Assembly (NCBI GenBank): GCA_963844315.1
Contig: CAWJOC010000033.1
Span: 62,001 to 126,000, forward strand
Direction: 5' to 3'
Length of the DNA: 64,000 nucleotides
Source: CAWAVN01 sp963844315
GTDB lineage: Bacteria > Planctomycetota > Planctomycetia > Planctomycetales > Planctomycetaceae
The stretch's first letter is position 1. Each line of letters opens with the position of its first letter. Positions 19,944 through 28,204 of this stretch are shown here, one piece after another. The notes under the pieces were generated by a model, which saw only the letters and a program-made list of their open reading frames with translations, did not search any database and was not told where the DNA came from. The translations under genes were made by a program, and so were the position numbers.

Positions 19944-21440
19944 TCAATTCATGAGTTGAATCTGCCGGGCGATGGAATTCATGCTGGGTCTTCCGCCGGG
20001 TTCGCTGGAAAGCATCCGAATCAAAAGATCGTCGAATGGAGCTTGGACTTTCGCGGCCAGATCGCCCGCCAGGGTTGGCTCTTTAAGCCGCATCAGCAAT
20101 TTGAGAAGGTTGCGTTCCTGCAAGGCCCGTTGACCGGTCAGCATCTCGTAAATAATCAACCCCAAGGAAAACACGTCGCTCTCCGGCGTGGCGGCTTGGC
20201 CGCTGCATTGCTCGGGCGACATGTAAGCCGGTGTTCCGGTCAGTCCGAACGCCCGGCCATCATTTTCCAGCAGCGTGTCTTCCAGGTTGAAGTGGTCGCT
20301 GGACCTGTTGCGGGAAGTTTGGTCAAACTGAATGATCGTCGTGGAACCGTCCTCCTCGTCGGTCATTTCATCAAACAGGCTGGCCGAGCCTGTGGGGGTA
20401 AGGGCCTTTCCGGCTTTGACGGCGGTGGCGCGATACGTCCGCGCCAAACCGAAATCGAGAATCTTGATGAGATCGTTCGGCATCACGATGATGTTGGCGG
20501 GCTTCAAATCCCCATGCACAAGGTTTTGGGCATGAGCCGCCGCCAGGCCCGACGCGATTTGCCCGGCCAGACTTTTGACCCGGGGTTCGGAAAGCGGTTG
20601 CCGCATCAGTTCGCCCAAATGCTGGCCAGCCAGGTATTCCATGGCGATGGACGGCAACCCGTCTTCTTCATCCACGGAATAGATGGTGCAGACGTTGGGG
20701 TGAGTCAACCGGGCGGCGGAGCGGGCTTCGGTCAGCACGGCTTCGCGAGAGGTGGCGAGATCCCGTTTCAGGATCTTGATGGCGACATCCCGCTGCAGGC
20801 GGAGATCCCATGCGGCGAACACGCTGCCGAACGTTCCATCGCCCAGTTGCCTGCCGATCCGGTAGTGCCCTAGTACCTGGCCAGGTTTCAGCACGGTTTC
20901 CGGGTCGATGGTTCCATCGGCATTGGTCCAAGAGGCCGGGCACAATCCCCCGGTTTGCAGAGCATCCAGCACGCGAAGCACTTCACTGGCATTTCGGCCC
21001 ACATTGAGCGAGTGAACCACGGCGTATTGGGACAGCCCGTCGGGATCGATGATGAATAATCCGCGGTGGGCGAATTGCTTGTCACCGTCCCAAACGCCGT
21101 AAGCCCGGGCGGCTTGCCCCTTGTTGTCCGAAGCCAAGGGGAACTGCAGCGGACCTAATCCACCCTTCTCGCGCGGCGTTTCCAGCCATTCACGGTGCAA
21201 CGCCAAGGAATCCACGCTGACGCCCAGAATTTTGCAGTTCCGCTTTTCGAATTCCCCGATTTGGGCGCTGAAGGCGATTAATTCCGTGGGGCAGACGAAG
21301 GAGAAGTCGCGCGGGTAAAACAGCAAGATCAACCATTCGCCGGCGTAGTCATCCAGGTGGACCGAGCGTTCTCGCAGGTTTTCCCAATCGACGCACTCCA
21401 GTGCGAAATTGGGGGCTGGATGATTGATAATGACCGCCAC
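19944..21440 (-). CDS. Peroxiredoxin (AhpC/Prx1 type) fused to Ser/Thr protein kinase
   Basis: A 498-residue fusion. Residues 1-170 are a typical 2-Cys peroxiredoxin with peroxidatic Cys50 in FYPRDFSFVCPTEL and resolving Cys167 in LCPASW. Residues 190-498 are a eukaryotic-type protein kinase with the Gly loop LGDGTFGSVF (199-208), VAIK (K222), the catalytic loop HGDLKPAN (309-316), DFGLA (329-333) and SPE (408-410). HGD instead of HRD makes it a non-RD kinase, and about 70 residues of acidic insert lie between DFG and SPE. No membrane segment is seen, so it is probably cytoplasmic. The GTG at 21440 is chosen because GGGAGA precedes it; an upstream frame to 21488 lacks a ribosome site. Inferred role: peroxide sensing coupled to phosphorylation. 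Confidence 0.9.
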   Translation of the reverse strand: MAVIINHPAPNFALECVDWENLRERSVHLDDYAGEWLILLFYPRDFSFVCPTELIAFSAQIGEFEKRNCKILGVSVDSLALHREWLETPREKGGLGPLQFPLASDNKGQAARAYGVWDGDKQFAHRGLFIIDPDGLSQYAVVHSLNVGRNASEVLRVLDALQTGGLCPASWTNADGTIDPETVLKPGQVLGHYRIGRQLGDGTFGSVFAAWDLRLQRDVAIKILKRDLATSREAVLTEARSAARLTHPNVCTIYSVDEEDGLPSIAMEYLAGQHLGELMRQPLSEPRVKSLAGQIASGLAAAHAQNLVHGDLKPANIIVMPNDLIKILDFGLARTYRATAVKAGKALTPTGSASLFDEMTDEEDGSTTIIQFDQTSRNRSSDHFNLEDTLLENDGRAFGLTGTPAYMSPEQCSGQAATPESDVFSLGLIIYEMLTGQRALQERNLLKLLMRLKEPTLAGDLAAKVQAPFDDLLIRMLSSEPGGRPSMNSIARQIQLMN

Positions 21441-21616
21441 CGAAATTCTCCCGCTCTCCAGCCGCCGTTTTGGGACCGATCGATTCACTGGCTTGATTTT
21501 ACCGAGTTTTCGGCGCGGGAACAGGTGCGGAAGCCAGAGAAAACGGGAAGTTTTTCACCCCCGCTTTCGCAACGCCTTCGGAGAATGCGCAGTTAGAGAA
21601 ACGTGCCGCCACCCAT

Positions 21617-22981
21617 TCAGGGCTGCCCCACCAGCACCACGCGCAGGTCCATCACGTTGGTGTGCGTCGGGCCGGTTTTCAAGAGGCCGGCGGTTTGCTC
21701 GAAGAACGGATACGAATTGTTGATGGCCAAAAAACCCCTGGGATCGAGATGCTGTTTTATAGCGGAGGCTTGAATTTCCGCATCCACAAAGGCTCCGGCG
21801 GCATCGGTGGGACCATCTTCCCCGTCCGTCCCGCCGGAGAGCACCACGATGTTTTCCAGTCCCTCGTCCCAAAGCTCCACGAGAGCCGCTAGCGCCACTT
21901 CCTGATTGCGTCCGCCTTTTCGCGGCTCGTCGGTGGGAACCAAATGCACCACGGGTTCCCCGCCGCTGAGGATGCAGACCGGCGAAGCTGTCGTGTCTTG
22001 CTTGGAAAGTTCGCGGGCCAACTTCGCCAAGTCTTGGCCCACGCTCTGGGCTTCGTCGGCGTTTTCGGAACCCAGGGACCGCACTTCATATCCCAGTTCC
22101 CTAGCCTTCTTCGCCGCCGCAAAAAGCGCCACGCGATTGCTGCCGATGATGTGGTTTTGCATTCGATCCGAGGGAAAATCGCCGCGCTGGAAATGCACGG
22201 CTTTCCGCTCCAAACAGGTCCAAACCGATGCGGGGACTTTTCGCCTGTTGGGATCGAACTTATGCAAAACAGCCAGGGCTTCATTTGGAGTGGAAGAATC
22301 CGCCACGGTGGGACCGGAGGCGATGATGTCCAATGGGTCGCCAATCACGTCGGAGATAATCAAGCTGATAATGAATCCCGCGTTGGTCGATGTCGCCAAC
22401 CGGCCGCCTTTGATGCGGGAGAGTTGCTTGCGGACGGTGTTGAGTTCCTGAATGCTCGCTCCGGAGTGCATGAGCATCCGCGTGACGGTTTGTTTGTCTG
22501 AAAGGGAAATCCCTTCCGCCGGAAGCGGCAATAGCGCGCTCCCGCCTCCCGACAGCAGGACGACACACAGATCACGCGGGGTGAGTTCGGAAATCAGCTC
22601 CAGAATCTTTTCCGACCCTGTGACCCCGGCTTCGGTCGGTTCATTCACCCCGGCGGGACGGGCGGGATGGAGATGAATCTTTCGCAGCGACTGGACGCAA
22701 TCCGCCGGGACGTTGATCCAGCCCGTGACCCGATTCGCCAGGATGTTCTCAGGAATCGCCGCTTCAAAACCTTTCGCCATGCCAGCCCCGGCTTTGCCCG
22801 CACCTACCACGACAATCCGGTCCACCTCGGCCCATGGGATCTCCTGTCCGCAAATCGTCAGGCTGGTCTCGGTGCAGGAAATCGCTTCTCGCACCAGGCG
22901 CTGGGAATCGACAGCTAAAACGCCCGCCCGCCAAATCTCTTGGGCCTCATTCCGCAAAGTATCTGATGGAGAATGGCTCAT
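21617..22981 (-). CDS. Glycerate 2-kinase, type 2 (GckA/DUF4147 family)
   Basis: A 454-residue glycerate kinase of the type 2 family (EC 2.7.1.165), which phosphorylates D-glycerate to 2-phosphoglycerate. The N-terminal DUF4147 nucleotide region shows VDRIVVVGAGKAGAGMAKGF, then CVVLLSGGGSALLPLP, and the C-terminal MOFRL domain has SGGTDGEDGPTDAAGA. The ATG at 22979-22981 is chosen because the upstream frame runs through a repeat and lacks similarity. It lies 180 bases upstream of the peroxiredoxin-kinase on the same strand. It probably feeds glycerate into lower glycolysis. Confidence 0.9.
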   Translation of the reverse strand: MSHSPSDTLRNEAQEIWRAGVLAVDSQRLVREAISCTETSLTICGQEIPWAEVDRIVVVGAGKAGAGMAKGFEAAIPENILANRVTGWINVPADCVQSLRKIHLHPARPAGVNEPTEAGVTGSEKILELISELTPRDLCVVLLSGGGSALLPLPAEGISLSDKQTVTRMLMHSGASIQELNTVRKQLSRIKGGRLATSTNAGFIISLIISDVIGDPLDIIASGPTVADSSTPNEALAVLHKFDPNRRKVPASVWTCLERKAVHFQRGDFPSDRMQNHIIGSNRVALFAAAKKARELGYEVRSLGSENADEAQSVGQDLAKLARELSKQDTTASPVCILSGGEPVVHLVPTDEPRKGGRNQEVALAALVELWDEGLENIVVLSGGTDGEDGPTDAAGAFVDAEIQASAIKQHLDPRGFLAINNSYPFFEQTAGLLKTGPTHTNVMDLRVVLVGQP

Positions 22982-23000
22982 GGGTTCGTGCCCCTTTCTT

Positions 23001-23135
23001 CTAAGAGTCTGTCCCAAGGGGCCTTGGATCGTGTGCCACGGCTCTGTGAGCCGTGCGAGTAAGGATATGCTTTTCACTTCGCACGGCTCACAGAGCCGTG
23101 GCACGCCTTCCCAGAGGTCTTATGAGACAGCTTCT
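23001..23135. repeat. MITE-like element with RGCTCTGTC-type termini (copy 2)
   Basis: A 135-base inverted repeat. The left end begins CTAAGAGTCTGTCCC and the right end ends GAGACAGCTTCTAA. Inside is a near-perfect palindrome, GTGCCACGGCTCTGTGAGCC paired with its complement across a short loop. It resembles copies 1 and 3 at the ends but not inside. Confidence 0.75.
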
Positions 23136-23268
23136 AACAGGGTCACGAAACCTGGGTCATTGGTCAAGCTCATCGGCGGTGAGGCGGCGATCTCTCGCGA
23201 AATGACAAAACGCCCTTCAGCCAGAGGCCAAAGGACGTTCCATGAACGATTCTCTTTTTTTTCCGTCA

Positions 23269-23487
23269 TTATGCGGTGGGGCGCAATTGCCAGTAGGCAC
23301 ATAGCACTTCGTACAAATCCGGGGAGATCAGCACTTCCTCATCCGCGAAATCCGAAAGCCAGGTGCGATCCTGGCCGACGGCATCCCGCAAGATGCGCGT
23401 CACCTCTTCCAACCGCACCTTGATCGGCGGCGGTTCCGGAGGCGTCGGCTGTAATTCTCCCGTATACAATTTCAGGCGAGGTCGCAT
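23269..23487 (-). CDS. Small conserved-looking protein of unknown function
   Basis: A 72-residue ORF (start MRPRLKLYTG, end LRPTA) with a Pro-rich linker (PTPPEPPP) and a helical C-terminal half (VTRILRDAVGQDRTWLSDFA). The amino acid make-up is balanced, unlike the shadow ORFs around it. It lies before the divergent tex gene. No function can be assigned. Confidence 0.55.
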   Translation of the reverse strand: MRPRLKLYTGELQPTPPEPPPIKVRLEEVTRILRDAVGQDRTWLSDFADEEVLISPDLYEVLCAYWQLRPTA

Positions 23488-23818
23488 TCAAGTTCCTTTT
23501 TTCCCGCAACCACAAAGGGACGACTCCATCGTGTGACACCTTCCATATCGGCAGGGTTTCAAATCAGGATTCATCCGAAAGCGATCTTGACAGGAAAATG
23601 CTTTCCGAGGGAAATCGGACAATCGCCAGAACCGTTGATTCTCCATCGGGTTTGGGCTGATTCGCCGTGACGGCGTGTTGGGCAGCACCAAAAAAGTCTG
23701 GGAAAAATCCCACATCGGGTGATGGGCGTTTTCCCGTTGCGTCCGGCAGGATTTGCTCATCCGCTTCCATTCGATACCATAGCGCCGAAACCATTCGCGC
23801 GCAAGCCGCGAGACATCG
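23488..23818. other. Gene-free stretch upstream of tex
   Basis: About 330 bases with frames in several phases, none of which looks like a gene. It contains the likely promoter of tex and of the small minus-strand gene. I see no clear hairpin, operator or RNA. Confidence 0.4.
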
Positions 23819-23845
23819 ATGGAAGACCAAGGAGTGAAAAGCCGT

Positions 23846-26028
23846 ATGGAAGACGGGTTGGAAATTGATCTTGCCAAGATCGCAAGCGAACTGAAACTGC
23901 GTGCCGAACAAGTTGTGGGCGTCGTGGGGTTATTGGACGAAGGCAACACCGTTCCGTTCATCACCCGCTACCGAAAGGAACGCACCGGCAATTTGGACGA
24001 GGAGCAAATCCGCCAGATCCAGAGCCGCGTGGAATCGCTTCGCCAACTCAAGGACCGCGCCAAACCATCTTGCGGTTGATCGAATCGCAGGGGCATTTGA
24101 CGGGCCAACTCCGGGCGGACATTCTGGCGGCGGATTCGCTCAAAGTCCTCGAAGATTTGTACTTGCCCTTCCGCCCCAAAAAACGCACCCGCGCCACGCA
24201 GGCCAAAGAGCGGGGCCTTGAACCCTTGGCCCATCAAATCTGGAGCGGACATCCAGGCGTCAAATCGTTGGAAGAAGCGGCCCGGGAACACATCGACCCG
24301 GCGAAAGAACTGCCCGATGCCGAGGCCGTGCTCCAAGGCGTCTCGGACATTCTCGCGGAGCGCATCAGCGAGAACGCCAAAGCCCGCGATTTGGCAAGGC
24401 GAGTCGCTCAGCAAACCGGCAGGCTGTCCGTTTCGGCGACGAAGCAAGGCGAAGAAGAAGGCCAGGATTACCGCGATTACTTCGACCACGAAGAAGCCGT
24501 GACCAAGATCCCGCCGCACCGCGTGCTGGCCATCAATCGGGGCGAAGCCGCGAAAGCGCTCCGGGTGAAATTTCTCTGGGAAGCCGAGCGCGCCCAAGCG
24601 AATCTCGAAAAGTTTTACCGCCTTTACGAACACCAGCATGGCGAGTTTTTGAAATCCTGCCTGGCCGATGCCCTCGCGCGGTTGATCCTGCCCAGTTTGG
24701 AACGCGAAATCCGCAAGGAACTCACCGACAAAGCGGAAACCCACGCCATTGGCGTGTTCGCGGAGAACCTCAAAAATCTGCTCCTCCAACCGCCGCTAAG
24801 GGACCGCCGGGTGGTGGCGATTGATCCGGGATTTCGCACGGGCTGCAAGCTGGCGGCGCTCGATGAATTGGGCCATTGCATCGCGCACGATGTGATTTAC
24901 ATCAACGTCTCCGAGGAGAGAAAATCCGCCGAGCGCCAGAAGCTGGCCGAATTCTTGAAGACGCATCAGGCCAACACCATCGCGATTGGCAACGGCACGG
25001 CGTGCCGGGAGACGGAGGAATTCGTCGCGGAGTTGATTTCCGCATCTTGTCCCGATGTCCAATACATCATCGTGAACGAAGCCGGGGCGAGTGTGTATTC
25101 CGCCAGCAACATCGCTCGCGAGGAGTTTCCCGATTTGGATGCCACCGTTCGCGGGACCATCTCCATTGGCCGGCGATTGCAAGATCCCTTGAGTGAACTC
25201 GTCAAAATCGACCCGCAGCACATCGGCGTGGGGATGTACCAGCACGACATCCCCGCCAAACGGTTGGAAGAATCGCTCACCAAGGTGATTGAATCTTGCG
25301 TGAACTACGTGGGCGTGGATTTGAACGTCGCCAGCCCCGCACTCTTGGAGCAAGTTTCCGGTCTCAACCAACTGATGGCCCGCCGGGTGGTCGCCTTCCG
25401 AGAGGCCAACGGCCCTTTCCGCAGCCGGAAGGATTTGCTCAAAGTCACGGGCATCGGCCCAAAGGCGTTTACGCAAGCGGCGGGGTTTCTGAAAGTCCAA
25501 GGCGGCGCGGAACCCTTGGATGTCACCTGGATTCACCCGGAAAGCTACGAACCCGCCCGCAAAGTCTTGAAGCGGTTATCGCTATCGCCGGAAGATCTGA
25601 AAGCCACCAAAAACCACGGGGCCACCCTTCAAGAAAAATTCAGCCAACTCAACCCCGAAACCATTGCCCTGGAATTGGAAATTGGCGTGCCGACCTGCCA
25701 GGATATTTTCGCCGCCCTCGCGCGGCCGGGACTTGATCCGCGCTCGGAATTGCCCGGCGTCATTTTCCGCCAAGGGATTTTGAAGCTGGAAGACCTGGAA
25801 CCCAGCATGCAACTCAAAGGCACGGTCCTGAACGTCGTGGACTTCGGAGCCTTCGTCGATGTGGGTCTCAAAGACAGCGGCCTGGTTCACATCAGCCAGC
25901 TTGCCAGCCGATTCATCAAAAGCCCGCACGAAATCGTCTCCGTGGGCGATGTGGTCACAGTCTGGGTGCTGGGCGTGGACCTAAACCGCCGCCGGGTCTC
26001 ATTAACCATGCTCCCGCCCCAGAATTAG
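23846..26028 (+). CDS. tex: Tex family transcription accessory protein (S1 domain), frameshifted
   Basis: Tex is a cytoplasmic RNA-binding protein that assists transcription and stress tolerance. The full length would be about 727 residues. In order: N-terminal helical core (ITRYRKERTGNLDEEQIRQI), RuvX/YqgF-type domain (RRVVAIDPGFRTGCKLAALD), helix-hairpin-helix pair (KVTGIGPKAFTQAAGFL) and C-terminal S1 domain (VVDFGAFVDVGLKDSGLVHI). The frame breaks near 24066, where the sequence reads GCCAAACC; adding one A restores the expected DRAKTILRLIES, so a homopolymer deletion is almost certain. The start at 23846 has AAGGAG upstream; an ATG at 23819 is also possible. Confidence 0.9.
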
Positions 26029-27391
26029 TGGGTTGGAATCATTCTCCGATCCGCTAAAAATTTGCTCCATTTCCGCGTACAAATGCTCGCGGGTCGGCGG
26101 CATGTTGGAATGGCCTTTGGCGCGGTGCTTGACGCCCACGGTTTGAAAGAGGCAAAGCTGCGCCATCTTCAAAGGATTGGCTCACCCCGGCGAGATAGGC
26201 CAGCCACAAGCGGTAGCGTTCGTAACCCACCTGCCGAATGGCCTGATCCTCGTTTTGCCAAAGCCGGTTGCACCAATGCCGGCAGGTCAAGGCATAATGG
26301 TCCCGCCAGCCTTCGACATCGTGAATGCGAAATCCGTGGGCTTCCATCATCTCCAAGCTGTGGCCGATGTGGTCCAACTCACCGCCCGGAAAGATGTATT
26401 TCCGCATGATCCGCTGTTCGGGCCGGACGCGCTTGAACCGTTTGCGGTTTTTCTTGCCTGTCCGGGTGATGCCGTGGTTCAGAAAGATGCCGCGATCTAC
26501 GAGAAGCGAATTGACCTTGGCCATGTAATTGGGCAGGTTTTTGAGACCGACGTGCTCCACCATGCCGATGCTGGCGACTTTGTCGTATTGGCCTTGGACG
26601 TCGTTGTAATCTTTAAGCTCCACCGTGACCCGGTCTTCCAAACCCAGGAGGCTGATCCGCTCCTGGGCGATTTCCAACTGGGCCTGTGAAAGCGTGACGC
26701 CGTGAGCGATGACGCCGTAATGGATCGCGGCGTGGCAGACCAGAGCACCCCATCCGCAGCCGATGTCGAGCAATCTTTCGCCAGGCGATAATTGCAGCTT
26801 GCGGCAGATCATGTCGAGCTTGTCGAGTTGAGCCTGCTCAAGGGTGTTTGACCAATCGGTGAAATATGCGCAGCTATAGACCATGTTCTCATCGAGGAAT
26901 AACTGATAGAACTCGTTGCCCACATCGTAATGGAATTGGATCAGGCGGGTGTTGTCCGCGCCGGTTCGTTGATTGGCATTGCCTTTCACAGCAAGGCCGG
27001 GCATTTCCACTGTGCGATTTCCAGAAGCGAAAAGAAACGGGAACAAATCGCGGGCCACGCCCCACTTCGAGATCTGCTTGACCTTTTTCCGGGAGTTTTT
27101 CATCCGCAGGGTTTCGATGAACGTGAGCGGATCCGCCCCGTGGAAATCAATCTGGCCCTTTGCAAAGTGCCGGACGACGTTTTCAATCGTCGGTTTGCGA
27201 AGAAGCGATGCAATCACGCCGGAGTCGCTGATCGAAAGAAACAGATCTGGATCAGAGTTTGGTCCCAAGGGAAGAATGGAACCGTCCCAAAGCCGCAGCG
27301 ACACTCGCGAATCCAGCGCCTTCGCGAAATGAGAAACCAACCGCTTCGCCGACTGTAAAAGTTTTTCGTCGGATGGCCGAAAGAGCGACAT
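26002..27391 (-). CDS. cfa: Cyclopropane-fatty-acyl-phospholipid synthase, frame change near C-terminus
   Basis: A SAM-dependent methyltransferase of the CFA synthase/CmaS family, adding a methylene across double bonds of membrane lipid chains. It has the lipid-side N-terminal domain, the SAM loop LLDIGCGWGALVC and the substrate residues in FPGGELDHIG. The ORF as it stands ends at 26054 with a tail unlike the family. Reading one frame over from about 26160 gives LCLFQTV, followed by helical residues ending in EMEQIF and a stop at 26002, which matches the family, so a one-base indel is likely there. That end overlaps tex by about 27 bases. The start at 27391 has GGGGG upstream. Confidence 0.85.
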
Positions 27392-27585
27392 CCTTGCCCC
27401 CTGATGGTGTGGTGTCATTGCGAGATAATCCAAGGCGGGAGAGTATGGGAAGAGCGGCAAAACGAGTCAAGATGAACCACGAGGTTTCGTTTCTCTCGCA
27501 TTGGCTTTTTGATTGACCCGTTGAGATCTCCGTGGGAAACTGAAACCGAAATCGTCAAACTCTTCTCTATTGTTTCGTGATACCC

Positions 27586-28146
27586 ATGCCTGAAACGCTG
27601 CGAACGTTTATTGCCATCGAGATTTCCATGCCGCCGAGTTTGCGGAAGCTCTTAGAGCAGATTCGGGATATGGGGCTTGTGAAAGTGGTGGATTCGGCGA
27701 GCGCCCACGTCACGCTGAAATTTCTGGGCGACACGCCGATTGAACTTTTGCCGGATGTCATAAAAGCGATGGCATCGGTGGCCGGTGGATTTGAAGCCTT
27801 CGATGTGGAATTGGCTGGTACGGGAGCTTTCCCGCATTGGGGACGTCCGCAGGTGGTCTGGGCGGGCATTTCGCCGAAAGATCCGCTCCAAAAAATGGCC
27901 GCGCGGTTGGAAGACGTACTGGAGCCTTTGAGTTTTCCGAAAGAAGGCCGGGCCTATCATCCGCATCTGACGTTGGCCCGCATCAAAGCCAAACCGCCCA
28001 GGGAACTCAAAGAGCTTGCAAAGGCCTATGAGACAACATCGTTCGGCACGCAGAGCATCGACCGCGTGATCCTCTATCAATCGGAGCTTCAAAAAGGCGG
28101 CCCCGTTTACACGCCGCTCGCCACGACCCTTCTTGAAATAGGATAG
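27586..28146 (+). CDS. thpR: RNA 2',3'-cyclic phosphodiesterase
   Basis: A 186-residue 2H phosphoesterase of the ThpR/LigT family, which opens 2',3'-cyclic phosphate ends of RNA. Both signature motifs are present, HVTL (H41, T43) and HLTL (H127, T129). Length is normal. The ATG at 27586 is preferred to the GTG at 27577 because the conserved strand LRTFIAIEI begins just after it. It is divergent from the cfa gene and convergent with the redoxin gene, and its stop lies inside the hairpin repeat at 28145. Confidence 0.93.
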   Translation: MPETLRTFIAIEISMPPSLRKLLEQIRDMGLVKVVDSASAHVTLKFLGDTPIELLPDVIKAMASVAGGFEAFDVELAGTGAFPHWGRPQVVWAGISPKDPLQKMAARLEDVLEPLSFPKEGRAYHPHLTLARIKAKPPRELKELAKAYETTSFGTQSIDRVILYQSELQKGGPVYTPLATTLLEIG

Positions 28147-28204
28147 ATTGTCGCCGTTCGCTCCGCGAACGGACGCCCTTTCGCGGAGCGAATGGCGACA
28201 ATCT
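28145..28204. repeat. Palindromic hairpin supplying the stop codons of two convergent genes
   Basis: AGATTGTCGCCGTTCGCTCC and its near-exact complement form a 60-base palindrome. Its outer AG completes TAG on both strands, so the stop of thpR (28144-28146) and the stop of the redoxin gene (28203-28205) are both formed by the ends of the repeat. It may also terminate transcription from both sides. Confidence 0.75.
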
